Shown here piece after piece: positions 1 through 8,660 of a stretch of DNA of 64,000 bases. The DNA is from Actinomadura graeca (lineage in GTDB: Bacteria; Actinomycetota; Actinomycetes; Streptosporangiales; Streptosporangiaceae): the NCBI RefSeq assembly GCF_019175365.1, contig NZ_CP059572.1:8556001-8620000 (forward strand). Reading direction: 5' to 3'. Each line of letters starts with the position of its first letter. Position 1 is the stretch's first letter. Under the pieces are notes generated by a model, which searched no databases, was not told the DNA's origin, and saw nothing but the letters and a program-made list of their open reading frames with translations. The position numbers and the translations under genes were made by a program.

Positions 1-1865
1 ACGGGCGGGTCCTCTGGGGCGGCGCCCCGTCCCCGGACGGCGCCGCGCCCTCGCACGGGGTGGCCGCCTGGACGGCAAGGGCGGCGGGCCGCCGGATCCT
101 GGACGTGACCGACTTCGGCTTCCACGAGCGGCCCCTCCGGGAACTGCGCCCGGCGAACACGGTCACGGGACTGGAGATGCGCGGCGACAAGGCGCACATG
201 TCCGGCTACGTGCTCAACCCGTTGGAGCGGATACGTCCGGACTCCCGCCTCGCGGCCACGCTGGAGTTCCGCGACCGGCGCCGTCCGTCGCGCCGTCGGC
301 GGACCCGGGCCCGGATCGAGCACCGCGGAGGGCGGCTGGACTGGCGGGCCGACTTCGACCCGCGCCGCGTCCACCCGGTCGGCTTCGTCGATCCCGTCTG
401 GGACGTCCTGCTCCGAGTGCGGGTGGACGGCGAGGAGCTGGTCACCCGGCCCGGCGACGGCGCGGGATCACCTCCGCTCGACGGGGTCGCCCTTCCGGTA
501 CGGCCCCGGCTGACGCGGCTCGCGGCCGGCCGTCTCCGCTCGTACGTCACCGGGGGCGGCCACCTGGCCTTCACCCTCGACCCGGGCGGCGCTCCGGCCC
601 GGCTTGCCGGGGCGGCCGTGCACCGGGCCGCGACGACGCGCGCCGCGCGGCGGGCCTGGCGCGAGGTCCGGCGGCTGAAGTCGTCGGCACGCGGGCTGCT
701 GACGTCCCGCGCGACCAAGACGGCCGTGTTCAACCGGGTGCTGAGCCGGTTGCCCGTCCGCGCCGGGCTCGTGGTCTTCGAGAGCCACCTCGGCGCCCGG
801 TACGCCGGCAACCCCAAGTACATCTACCGGGAGCTGCGCCGCTCGGGCCGGCCCGTCCGGGCGGTGTGGTCGTACGCGGCGTCCGCGAAGGGGTTCCCGC
901 AGGACGCGACCCTGGTCAGGCGGGGATCCTGGGCCTACCACCTGGCGCTCGCGCGGGCCCGGTTCTGGGTCGACGACCAGGGATATCCGGACGGCCTCCG
1001 CAAACGGCCGGAGACCACCTACATCCAGACCTGGCACGGCTCGGCGTACAAGCCGATGGGGACGGACAAGCCGAGCGTGAAGAGCGGCCCGAGGTCCGAG
1101 CGGGCCCGGCTGCGGCGCATGGCAGAGCGGTTCGACTGCTTCCTCGTGCGGTCCGGGCACGACGCCGGCACCCTGGCCAGGGGCCTCGGCGTCCGCGCCG
1201 AGCTGCTCGCGTCCGGCTACCCGCGCAACGACCCGCTCGTCACCGGCGTGGACGGCGATCCGGAGCTGGCCGCCGAGATCGCCGCGCTCCGCGGCTCGCT
1301 CGGCCTCGGCGACGGCCGCCGCGCCGTGCTGTACGCGCCGACGTTCCGCACCGGCCCCGGCGGGCGCCCGGTCCGCCGGCTGGATCCCCCCGTCGACCCC
1401 GCGGTGTTCGCCCGCGAGCTGGGCGGCGAGCTGGTACTGCTCGTCCGGCCCCACTATCTGTGCGAGGCCGCGCTCCCGCCCTCCGCGCACGACGTGATGC
1501 GCGACGCCGGCGCCGTCCCCGACGTGACACCGCTGCTGCTGCTCGCGGACGCGCTGGTCACCGACCACTCCTCGATCATGTTCGACTTCGCGCTGCTCGA
1601 CCGGCCGATCATCCTGCACCTCCCGGACGAGGACGGCCTCGACACCGGCTACTTCGACCTGCGGCGGCACGCCCCCGGCCCGATCACGCGCACCGAGGAC
1701 GAGCTCGTCGCCGCGCTCGCCGGCCTGCGCTCACCGGGCGACGCCCACGCGGCCCGCCGCCGGGCGTTCGCGCTGCGGTTCGGCGAGCACGACCGCGGGA
1801 CCGCCGCCCGCACGGTCGTGGAACGCTACTTCGGCGAAGGGAGCGGCCGTGGCCGGACCTCGTGA
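1..1865 (+). CDS. CDP-glycerol:glycerophosphate glycerophosphotransferase-type polymerase, 5' partial
   Basis: TagF-like transferase that would polymerise glycerol-phosphate (or a similar unit) onto a wall teichoic acid or capsule at the inner membrane face. Family marks are visible: WHGSAYKPMG, SGYPRNDP, YAPTFR, RPHY and TDHSSIMFDFA followed by DRPII. The reading frame (frame 3) stays open to the window edge, so the GTG at 60 is probably internal and the real start lies upstream. The first ~200 visible residues look like a beta-rich N-terminal domain. The following GT4 gene overlaps by 17 bp, so the two are co-transcribed. The polymer cannot be named from sequence. Confidence 0.85.
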   Translation, partial: GRVLWGGAPSPDGAAPSHGVAAWTARAAGRRILDVTDFGFHERPLRELRPANTVTGLEMRGDKAHMSGYVLNPLERIRPDSRLAATLEFRDRRRPSRRRRTRARIEHRGGRLDWRADFDPRRVHPVGFVDPVWDVLLRVRVDGEELVTRPGDGAGSPPLDGVALPVRPRLTRLAAGRLRSYVTGGGHLAFTLDPGGAPARLAGAAVHRAATTRAARRAWREVRRLKSSARGLLTSRATKTAVFNRVLSRLPVRAGLVVFESHLGARYAGNPKYIYRELRRSGRPVRAVWSYAASAKGFPQDATLVRRGSWAYHLALARARFWVDDQGYPDGLRKRPETTYIQTWHGSAYKPMGTDKPSVKSGPRSERARLRRMAERFDCFLVRSGHDAGTLARGLGVRAELLASGYPRNDPLVTGVDGDPELAAEIAALRGSLGLGDGRRAVLYAPTFRTGPGGRPVRRLDPPVDPAVFARELGGELVLLVRPHYLCEAALPPSAHDVMRDAGAVPDVTPLLLLADALVTDHSSIMFDFALLDRPIILHLPDEDGLDTGYFDLRRHAPGPITRTEDELVAALAGLRSPGDAHAARRRAFALRFGEHDRGTAARTVVERYFGEGSGRGRTS

Positions 1866-3120
1866 CGTCTTCATCGTCTGCAACAACGCCGACGACATGG
1901 GCGGCCTCCAGCGGTGGGCGCACCACATGGCCCGGCTACTGGCCGGGCGGGGCGACCGCGTCACCCTCGTCGGCATCACCCGCGGGGAGACGCCCTACCA
2001 CCACCACCGGGACGGCTCCTACGCGGTGGAGGTGCTGCACGGGCGGTGGCGTCCGCCCGTCCTGCCGTGGCGCCCCACCGGCCTGTGGCAGCGCCTGGAC
2101 GTGGCGGCGCGCGGCCGCGACCTGTGGCGGCGCGCGGCCCAGCGGCGCGGCGCCGCGCGCCTGACCGAGCTGTTCGCCGCCGCGCGGCCGGGCGCGGTGG
2201 TGATCGTCGCGCAGGTGTGGGCGATGGAGTGGGTCCGGCTGGCGGACGTCCGGGGTCCGCGCGTCATCGGCATGAGCCACGAGTCGTACGCGGCGTCCCG
2301 CAGGTCGTCGCGGTACCGGCGGGTCAGGGAGCACTTCGCCGGGGCGGACCGGCTGCTGGTCCTGACCGCCGAGGACGCCGACGCCTGGGCGCGCGACGGC
2401 ATGACCAACGTCGACCACATCCCGAACGCCCTGCCCGTCGAGCCCGCCGTCCACCCGACGCTCGACCTCCCGGTCGTCGCCTGCGTGGGGCGCCTGTCGT
2501 ACGAGAAGGGCGTCGACCTGCTGCTGGAGGCGTGGGAGCGGGCGGTCGCCGGCCGGGCGGGCTGGCGGCTGCACGTCTACGGCGACGGCCCGGAGCGGGA
2601 GGCGTTGCGGGCACGGGCCGAGGCCGCGGGGGTGGCGGGATCGGTGGAGTTCCGGGGGGTGATCGCCGACGTCGAGGAGGCGCTGGTCGAGGCGTCGGTC
2701 TTCGCGCTGCCGTCCCGGGACGAGGGCCTGCCCATGTCGGTGATGGAGGCGATGGCCTACGGGCTGCCCTCGGTCGCGTTCGACTGCGCGCCCGGGGTCC
2801 GCTCCCTGATCGGGGACGAGGAGGGCGGGCTGCTGGTCCGGCGCGGCGACACGGCCGCGTTCGCCGCCGCGCTCGGCCGGCTGATGGACGACCCGGACCT
2901 GCGGCGGGCGCTCGGCGGCGCGGCGCTCGCGTCCGTCCAGCGGTTCCGGCCGGACGCGGTGCTCGCCCGGTGGGACCGGCTCTTCGGCCTTCTCCACGGA
3001 GAACCCCCGCGTGAGCGCGAGGAGGCGGTCCCCGCGCGGCGGCCCGGCGCCCGGGACGGCGCCCTGGGCCGTATCCCGGTGCGGGGCGCCGAGCCCGCGC
3101 TCGGTGGCGACCCGTCCTGA
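1849..3120 (+). CDS. Glycosyltransferase family 4
   Basis: Retaining GT-B glycosyltransferase, probably adding a sugar to the same cell-wall glycopolymer as the upstream transferase. An N-terminal acceptor domain (MGGLQRWAHHMARLL) is followed by the GT1/GT4 donor domain: GRLSYEKGVDLLLEAW near residue 205, the E-x7-E segment around EGLPMSVMEAMAYGLP near 290, and APGVRSLI. The GTG at 1849 overlaps the previous gene by 17 bp, which indicates translational coupling. The last ~40 residues are Arg/Pro-rich, beyond the usual domain end, and may be a disordered tail. Sugar donor and acceptor are unknown. Confidence 0.85.
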   Translation: MAGPRDVFIVCNNADDMGGLQRWAHHMARLLAGRGDRVTLVGITRGETPYHHHRDGSYAVEVLHGRWRPPVLPWRPTGLWQRLDVAARGRDLWRRAAQRRGAARLTELFAAARPGAVVIVAQVWAMEWVRLADVRGPRVIGMSHESYAASRRSSRYRRVREHFAGADRLLVLTAEDADAWARDGMTNVDHIPNALPVEPAVHPTLDLPVVACVGRLSYEKGVDLLLEAWERAVAGRAGWRLHVYGDGPEREALRARAEAAGVAGSVEFRGVIADVEEALVEASVFALPSRDEGLPMSVMEAMAYGLPSVAFDCAPGVRSLIGDEEGGLLVRRGDTAAFAAALGRLMDDPDLRRALGGAALASVQRFRPDAVLARWDRLFGLLHGEPPREREEAVPARRPGARDGALGRIPVRGAEPALGGDPS

Positions 3121-3170
3121 CGACCGTCCGCCGAGGGGATCGCCGAGCCGTACCGCTGGCCGTCGGGCCC

Positions 3171-3201
3171 TTGACCTGGAGCGCGATCCAGCACCTAGCG
3201 T
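3171..3201 (+). promoter_or_regulatory. MerR-type promoter with 19-bp spacer and dyad operator
   Basis: TTGACC (3171-3176) and TAGCGT (3196-3201) are separated by 19 bp, the overlong spacer typical of MerR-family-activated promoters. The spacer carries a perfect dyad, CTGGA-GCGCGA-TCCAG (3176-3191). It lies 8 bp before the ATG at 3209. No MerR gene is nearby. Confidence 0.7.
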
Positions 3202-3208
3202 TCCGTCC

Positions 3209-4195
3209 ATGACGAGCTCTCAACACAAGATCGGATCGGGGTTCGGCGCGGGCAGCACCGCCGAGGACGTCCTGAAGGGGATCGACCTGACGGGGAGGCT
3301 CGCCCTCGTCACCGGCGGGTACTCGGGCATCGGGCTGGAGACGACCCGCGCGCTCGCCGCCGCGGGCGCCCGCGTCGTGGTGCCCGCGCGGCGGCGGCGG
3401 GCCGCCGAGGACGCCGTCGCCGGGATCGGCGGCGTCGAGGTCGGCGAGCTGGACCTGGCCGACCTTGAGGACGTCCGGGCGTTCGCCGGCCGCTTCCTCG
3501 CGACCGGCCGCGGCATCGACCTCCTCATCGCCAACGCCGGGATCATGGCCTGTCCCGAGAGCCGGGTCGGCCCGGGCTGGGAGGCCCAGTTCGCGACCAA
3601 CCATCTCGGCCACCACGCACTGGTCAACCGGCTGTGGCCGGCGATCCGGCCGGGTGCCCGGGTCGTCGCCGTCTCCTCGGCCGCGCACCACTTCTCCCGC
3701 ATGCGCTGGGACGATGTCCATTTCGACCGCGGCTACGACAAATGGGAGGCGTACGGGCAGTCCAAGACCGCGAACATCCTCTTCGCGGTCCATCTCGACG
3801 CGCTCGCCCGGGACACCGTGCGTGCCTTCTCCCTGCACCCGGGCAGCATCCTCACGCCGCTCGTGCGGCATGTCGCCAAGGAAGAGCAGAGGGAACGGGG
3901 CTGGATCGACGAGCACGGCAACGAGATCGGCGCGGGATTCAAGACACCCGGGCAGGGCGCGGCCACCGGGGTGTGGGCTGCCACGTCACCGCGGCTGGCC
4001 GGGCACGGTGGCGTCTACTGCGAGGACTGTGACATCGCCGAGCCCGCGCCCGGGGACCTCCCGGAGACCATCGGCCGCCCCGCGGGGGCGGAGCGGCCGA
4101 TGAGCGGCGTCCGGTCCTACGCGGTCGACCCCGACGAGGCGGCGCGGCTCTGGGCACTGTCCGCCGAGCTGACGGGCGTCGACGCCTTCGCGTGA
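3209..4195 (+). CDS. Short-chain dehydrogenase/reductase
   Basis: NAD(P)-dependent oxidoreductase of 328 aa; the substrate cannot be told from sequence. The Rossmann nucleotide loop TGGYSGIG lies near residue 36, NAG (NAGIMA) near 111, and the catalytic YxxxK (YGQSK) near 180, after a Ser-containing AVSSAAHH. The ATG at 3209 is preferred over longer in-frame starts because it comes just after the MerR-type promoter. The closest type is the large SDR subgroup used for xenobiotic or lipid carbonyls. The promoter suggests induction by a small molecule through an unlinked MerR regulator. Confidence 0.85.
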   Translation: MTSSQHKIGSGFGAGSTAEDVLKGIDLTGRLALVTGGYSGIGLETTRALAAAGARVVVPARRRRAAEDAVAGIGGVEVGELDLADLEDVRAFAGRFLATGRGIDLLIANAGIMACPESRVGPGWEAQFATNHLGHHALVNRLWPAIRPGARVVAVSSAAHHFSRMRWDDVHFDRGYDKWEAYGQSKTANILFAVHLDALARDTVRAFSLHPGSILTPLVRHVAKEEQRERGWIDEHGNEIGAGFKTPGQGAATGVWAATSPRLAGHGGVYCEDCDIAEPAPGDLPETIGRPAGAERPMSGVRSYAVDPDEAARLWALSAELTGVDAFA

Positions 4196-4229
4196 CCTGT
4201 CACCGGTCTCTTGTGGGGGGACGACCGCC

Positions 4230-4260
4230 CACGGCGGGGCCACCGGGGCGCTCCGCCGTG
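4230..4260. terminator. Stem-loop between convergent genes
   Basis: Perfect 8-bp inverted repeat CACGGCGG (4230-4237) / CCGCCGTG (4253-4260) with a 15-nt loop, filling the gap between the stop codons of the SDR gene and glpK. There is no T-run, as is usual for GC-rich actinomycete terminators. Confidence 0.5.
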
Positions 4261-4261
4261 T

Positions 4262-5830
4262 TCAGTCGATGTCGATCCATCCGTAGGTGCGTTCGACGGC
4301 TTTCTTCCATCCGGTGTAGGCGTGGTCGCGTTGGCGGGGGGTCCAGGTGGGTTCCCAGCGGTGGTCTTGGTGCCAGTGGGTGCGTAGTTCGTCGGTGTCG
4401 TGCCACAGGCCGGTGGCCAGGCCGGCGGCGTAGGCGGCGCCCAGGGCGGTGGTCTCGGTGATGGTGGGGCGGGAGACCGGGACGCCCAGGATGTCGGCTT
4501 GCAGTTGCATGCACAGGTGGTTGGTGGTGACGCCGCCGTCGACCTTGAGGACCTCCAGGGTGACGCCGGAGTCGTGGTGCATGGCCTCGACCACGTCGCG
4601 GGTCTGGTAGCAGATGGCCTCCAGGGTGGCGCGGGCCAGGTGCGCGGCGGTGGTGTGGCGCGACAGCCCGACGATGGCGCCGCGGGCGTCGGCGCGCCAG
4701 TAGGGGGCGAACAGGCCGGAGAAGGCGGGGACGAAGTAGATGCCGCCGTTGTCGCCGGCCTGGCGGGCCAGGGTTTCGCTGTGGGCGGCGTCGGTGATGA
4801 GGCCGAGCTGGTCGCGTAGCCATTGCACGGCCGATCCGGTGACGGCGATGGAGCCTTCCAGGGCGTAGACGGGGGGTTGCCCGGCCAGCTGGTAGCACAC
4901 GGTGGTGAGCATCCCGGCGTGGGAGGTCACGGGCTGGTGGCCGGTGTTGAGCAGCAGGAAGTTGCCGGTGCCGTAGGTGTTTTTGGCCTCGCCGGGGGCG
5001 AAGCAGACCTGTCCGACGGTGGCGGCTTGCTGGTCGCCCAGGATCGCGGTGACCGGCACCCCGCCGGTGCCGCTCCCGCCGGTGCCTGTGCTTGCGGTGG
5101 TTGTGCCGTTGGGGTGGGCGAGGGGGGTGTCGGGGTGGGTGGGGCCGTAGCCGCCGGGCTGGGTGGAGGGGCCGATGGCCGGGAGCATGGTGGCCGGGAG
5201 GGTGAAGATGTCCAGCAGTTCGGGGTCCCAGGTGAGGGTGTGCAGGTCCATGAGCATGGTGCGGGAGGCGTTGGTGGGGTCGGTGAGGTGGACGCCGCCG
5301 TGGGGGCCGCCGGTGAGGTTCCATAGCAGCCAGGTGTCGATGGTGCCCATGAGGGCGTGGCCGTGGTGGGCGGCTTGGCGGGCGCCGGGGGTGTTGTCCA
5401 GGATCCATTGGGCTTTGGCGGCGGAGAAGTAGGTGGCGGGGGGCAGGCCGGTGCGGTCGCGGATCATCTGGCCGCGGCTGTCGTGTTGCAGGGCGGTGGT
5501 GATCTGGTCGGTGCGGGTGTCTTGCCAGACGATGGCGTTGTGCAGGGGGTGGCCGGTGCGGGGGTCCCAGACCACGGTGGTCTCGCGCTGGTTGGTGATG
5601 CCGATGGCCTGCAGGTCGGTGGTGGACAGCCCGGCGGTGGCCAGCGCGGTCTGGATGACGGTGCGGGTGTTCTCCCAGATTTCGGCGGGGTCGTGCTCGA
5701 CCCATCCGGGGCGGGGCAGGATCTGCCGGTGTTCCAGCTGGTGCCGGGCCACCACCGCACCGGAGTGATCGAACACCATGAACCTGGTGCTGGTCGTCCC
5801 CTGATCCAGCGCACCAACGAAATCAGCCAT
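4262..5830 (-). CDS. glpK: Glycerol kinase
   Basis: ATP-dependent phosphorylation of glycerol to sn-glycerol 3-phosphate in the cytoplasm. FGGY-kinase marks: [13 protein letters not shown] at the N-terminus, [13 protein letters not shown] near 75, the substrate loop IVWQDTRT near 95, GDQQAA near 265, GTGNFLL near 287, and the C-terminal KVDGG and [12 protein letters not shown]. The length (522 aa) is slightly above the usual ~500, from a Thr/Gly-rich insertion near residue 250 ([15 protein letters not shown]). It lies 66 bp after the glycerol channel gene on the same strand, so the two form a glycerol uptake operon. Confidence 0.97.
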   Translation of the reverse strand: MADFVGALDQGTTSTRFMVFDHSGAVVARHQLEHRQILPRPGWVEHDPAEIWENTRTVIQTALATAGLSTTDLQAIGITNQRETTVVWDPRTGHPLHNAIVWQDTRTDQITTALQHDSRGQMIRDRTGLPPATYFSAAKAQWILDNTPGARQAAHHGHALMGTIDTWLLWNLTGGPHGGVHLTDPTNASRTMLMDLHTLTWDPELLDIFTLPATMLPAIGPSTQPGGYGPTHPDTPLAHPNGTTTASTGTGGSGTGGVPVTAILGDQQAATVGQVCFAPGEAKNTYGTGNFLLLNTGHQPVTSHAGMLTTVCYQLAGQPPVYALEGSIAVTGSAVQWLRDQLGLITDAAHSETLARQAGDNGGIYFVPAFSGLFAPYWRADARGAIVGLSRHTTAAHLARATLEAICYQTRDVVEAMHHDSGVTLEVLKVDGGVTTNHLCMQLQADILGVPVSRPTITETTALGAAYAAGLATGLWHDTDELRTHWHQDHRWEPTWTPRQRDHAYTGWKKAVERTYGWIDID

Positions 5831-5896
5831 GTCCGGGGTCTCCTGTCATGTCGGGGACGGACGGGGGGAGGGGGCGGCCGGTGCCGCGGTGGCGGT

Positions 5897-6715
5897 TCAC
5901 GCCGCCTCGTACTCGGGCTCGGCCCTCTGGTCGGGTGGGGCGTCGCCGGGCAGGAACCGTCCGATCAGCGCCTTGTACAGCCCCGCGCCGAGGACGCCGC
6001 CGAGGAGCGGGCCGATGATCGGCACCCAGAAGTACAGGTCGCCGTTCTGGTCCCGCCATGCTGACCCGTATCCGGTGAGGAACGAGGCGAGACGGGGCCC
6101 GAAGTCGCGCGCCGGGTTGATCGCGTAACCGGCGTCCGTCCCCCACGCCATTCCGATCACCACCACCAGAAGGCCGATGACGAACGGCGCCAGGTTCGCC
6201 AGCGGCGGCGCGTTGCGCGCGTCCGTGACGGCCTTGATCACGAACAGCAGGATCGCGGTTCCGATCACCTGGTCGCGGAGAGCGCCCCACGTCCCCACCG
6301 GCAGCGTCCCGTTGCCCGGCAGGGTCGAGAAGACGCCCTGGGTCTTGATGGTGTGGCCGGGGTCGGCCTTGGCGAGCACCTCGCTGTAGTTCCATCGGAC
6401 GATCAGCGCGGCGACGAACGCGCCGAGCGTCTGGGCGGCGATGTAGGGGGCCGTCTTCCGCCAGGAGAACTCCTTGAAGACGGCGAGGGCGACGGTCACG
6501 GCCGGGTTCAGGTGCGCGCCGCTGATGCGCGCCGCGACGTACACGCCGAGCGTCACGCCGAGGCCCCATGCCCAGGCGATGCTGTCGTGGTCGCCGATGC
6601 CGGCGGCCGCGACCTGCGCGACGACGCCGACGCCGAACAGGATGAGGATCAGCGTGCCGGCGAACTCCGCGGCGAGTTCACCGGCCAGGGGTGGGATCGT
6701 TCTTCGTTCCGCCAT
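5897..6715 (-). CDS. glpF: Glycerol uptake facilitator (MIP/aquaporin family)
   Basis: Six-helix inner-membrane channel of 272 aa. Both half-helix motifs are present: NPA (HLNPAVTVAL) near 70 and a second NPA followed by R (INPARDFGPRL) near 205. The Asp after the second NPA-Arg is the glycerol-channel signature, and the gene precedes glpK, so a glycerol facilitator is preferred to a water channel. The ATG at 6715 is chosen because GAGGAG lies 8 nt upstream and a sigma-70-type promoter precedes it. An in-frame TTG at 6787 coincides with the -35 box and is rejected. Confidence 0.93.
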   Translation of the reverse strand: MAERRTIPPLAGELAAEFAGTLILILFGVGVVAQVAAAGIGDHDSIAWAWGLGVTLGVYVAARISGAHLNPAVTVALAVFKEFSWRKTAPYIAAQTLGAFVAALIVRWNYSEVLAKADPGHTIKTQGVFSTLPGNGTLPVGTWGALRDQVIGTAILLFVIKAVTDARNAPPLANLAPFVIGLLVVVIGMAWGTDAGYAINPARDFGPRLASFLTGYGSAWRDQNGDLYFWVPIIGPLLGGVLGAGLYKALIGRFLPGDAPPDQRAEPEYEAA

Positions 6716-6758
6716 GTCTGCTCTCCTCGTCACGCGGGGGTGGTGCGTGGTGGCCTGG

Positions 6759-6787
6759 ACGCTAGGTCGTACGGGAGTGCCTGACAA
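6759..6787 (-). promoter_or_regulatory. Promoter of the glpF-glpK operon
   Basis: On the minus strand TTGTCA (complement of 6782-6787), a 17-bp spacer and TAGCGT (complement of 6759-6764) form a near-consensus vegetative promoter. The predicted start leaves a leader of about 35-40 nt before the glpF ATG. Confidence 0.65.
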
Positions 6788-6928
6788 CAGAGGCCGGTCG
6801 GGGGCCGCTCACCGGCGTCGGGGCGTGCGGCGGCGTCCGGCGGGAGCAGGCACGCCGTTCCGCTTCCGCGCGCAAGGGAGGGAATGCAGGGCCGAAGACG
6901 CCGGGCTCCTCAGCCCGGTCGCCCTTTT

Positions 6929-6943
6929 CCTATATTTGATAGG
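6929..6943. promoter_or_regulatory. Candidate operator in front of the GntR gene
   Basis: CCTAT-ATTTG-ATAGG, a perfect 5-bp inverted repeat in an AT-rich patch 31 bp before the regulator start. A second AT-rich patch beginning CCTATAGCG lies at 7690-7710, before the next gene. Autoregulation is inferred only. Confidence 0.35.
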
Positions 6944-6973
6944 AGAACCCGGCGATGTCAGCGGGAGATGACG

Positions 6974-7681
6974 GTGGGCCCTACCAGCGAGCCGGCCTTC
7001 GGCAGGCGCCGCCAGCTCGGCGACGAGGTGGCCGCCTACGTCCGCGAGCTCATCATGTCGGGGCAGGTCGGGCACGGCGAGTTCCTGCGGATGGAACGGA
7101 TCGCCGAGGATCTCGGGATCAGCGTCACGCCCGTCCGGGAGGCGCTGCTGTCACTGCGCGGGGAGGGCTTCGTCACGCTGGAGCCACGCCGCGGGTTCAT
7201 GCCGGCGCCGCTGACACGGCAGGACGTCCAGGACCTGTTCGAGGCGCAGGCGTACTTCGCCGGGGAGCTGGCGGCGCGCGCCGCCGGGCGGATCACCGAG
7301 GCGGAGCTGGACGCGCTGGAGGAGACACAGGCGCGGCTGGAGAAGGCGTCCCGGTCCCTGGACGCGGAGGAGATCGAGCTCGCCAACCACCGGTTCCACC
7401 GGTCGATCAACCTGTGCGCGGGGTCGCCCAAGACGGCCTGGCTGCTGCAGCTCGTGGTCCGGTACGCGCCGCGCCGCTTCTACTCCAGCATCCACGGCTG
7501 GACACAGGCGTCCGTCGACGACCACCGCATCGTCCTCGCTGCGCTGCGGGCGAGGGACGCCGGCGCGGCGCGGCAGGCGATGCGGGCGCACATCCGGCAC
7601 GCGGGCACGCTGCTGGTCGTGCACCTGGAGGCCCAGGGATTCTGGGACGAGCGGGCCGGTGGCCGTCGCTCGGCCCGGTGA
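6974..7681 (+). CDS. GntR-family regulator with FCD effector domain
   Basis: DNA-binding regulator of 235 aa. The N-terminal winged helix (residues ~10-75) shows the GntR pattern RMERIAEDLGISVTPVREALLSLRGEGFV; the all-helical FCD domain follows (ARAAGRITEAELDALEE, then NHRFHRSI and DHRIVLAALRARD, with the metal-binding D/H positions). FCD members usually sense carboxylic acids or acyl compounds. The GTG at 6974 has GGGAG six bases upstream; the ATG at 6968 is the alternative. The enoyl-CoA hydratase gene begins 43 bp downstream on the same strand, so it is the likely target. Confidence 0.88.
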   Translation: MGPTSEPAFGRRRQLGDEVAAYVRELIMSGQVGHGEFLRMERIAEDLGISVTPVREALLSLRGEGFVTLEPRRGFMPAPLTRQDVQDLFEAQAYFAGELAARAAGRITEAELDALEETQARLEKASRSLDAEEIELANHRFHRSINLCAGSPKTAWLLQLVVRYAPRRFYSSIHGWTQASVDDHRIVLAALRARDAGAARQAMRAHIRHAGTLLVVHLEAQGFWDERAGGRRSAR

Positions 7682-7724
7682 ACCGGCCGCCTATAGCGTA
7701 TAAGCGATATCCAGGAGGATGCGG

Positions 7725-8486
7725 TTGATCACGGTGTCCGAGCACGAGGCGACCCGGGTGCTGACGCTCGACCGCCCGGAGGCCCGCAACGCGATCGACG
7801 TCCCGGCGCGTGAAGCCCTCCGGGACGAGCTCCGGCGCGCGGTGGACGATCCCGCCGTGCGGGCCGTCGTGCTGACCGGCGCCGGAGGCACGTTCTGCGC
7901 GGGCGGGGACGTCCGTTCCATGGAGGGCGCGGCCCCGGACACGGTGCGGGCGCGGCTCGCGCCGCTGCACGACGTGGTCCGGCTGATCGCCGCGGGCGGG
8001 ACGCCCGTGGTGGCGGCCGTCGAGGGCACCGCCGCCGGGCTGGGCGTCTCCCTCGCCGCGGTCTGCGACCACGTGGTCACCGCCGAGGACGCCAGGTTCG
8101 TCGCGGCGTTCGGCAGGATCGGCCTCGTCCCGGACGGCGGGCTCCTCTGGACGCTCCCGCGGCGGGTCGGGTCGGGCGCCGCCAGGGACATGCTGCTCTT
8201 CGGCGCGCCCGTGCCCGCGTCCCGCGCCTACGAGATCGGCCTGGCCGACTCGCTCGCCCCGCCCGGTGGCGCGCTGGACGCCGCGCTGGAACGCGCCGCC
8301 GGGGCCGCCGCCCTCGCCCCGCTGGCGGTCGCCGCCGCCAAACGCGTGCTCGCCGGTGACGACGGGCTGGAGCGGCTCCTGGAGGCCGAGTGCGCGGAGC
8401 AGGCGGCCCTGTTCGCAACCGCCGACTTCGCCGAGGGACGCGCCGCGTTCGCCGGGCGCAGGACGCCCCGTTTCGAGGGCCGCTGA
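7725..8486 (+). CDS. Enoyl-CoA hydratase/isomerase family protein
   Basis: Crotonase-fold enzyme of 253 aa, probably hydrating or isomerising an acyl-CoA. Seen: RPEARNAID near residue 17, the oxyanion-hole segment AGGTFCAGGDVRSMEG near 62, and the second oxyanion segment around AAVEGTAAGLGVSLAAVCD near 99. The position often holding a catalytic Glu reads FGRIGLVPDGG, so the chemistry may not be a simple hydration. AGGAGG (7713-7718) abuts the ATG at 7719 and is 6 nt from the in-frame TTG at 7725, so TTG is preferred. It sits behind the GntR gene in an apparent two-gene unit. Confidence 0.88.
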   Translation: MITVSEHEATRVLTLDRPEARNAIDVPAREALRDELRRAVDDPAVRAVVLTGAGGTFCAGGDVRSMEGAAPDTVRARLAPLHDVVRLIAAGGTPVVAAVEGTAAGLGVSLAAVCDHVVTAEDARFVAAFGRIGLVPDGGLLWTLPRRVGSGAARDMLLFGAPVPASRAYEIGLADSLAPPGGALDAALERAAGAAALAPLAVAAAKRVLAGDDGLERLLEAECAEQAALFATADFAEGRAAFAGRRTPRFEGR

Positions 8487-8660
8487 CAGCACGCCGGCCC
8501 GGGAGGCGACCCGACGCTCCGATGCCGCTGAGAGGCGAGGGCACCGCCGACGGCAAGTAGATGATCATCGGTCGCCGGCTGCCGGAGGACTGAGTGCGCT
8601 CCGCGATCACGCCCGGAATTGGCGGATATCGTCGTCGGCACAGCCGGAGGAAGGGGCTCG

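Noticed and set aside
4400..5326. Plus-strand glycine-rich frames opposite glpK
   Set aside because: Shadows of glpK, whose kinase motifs are complete.
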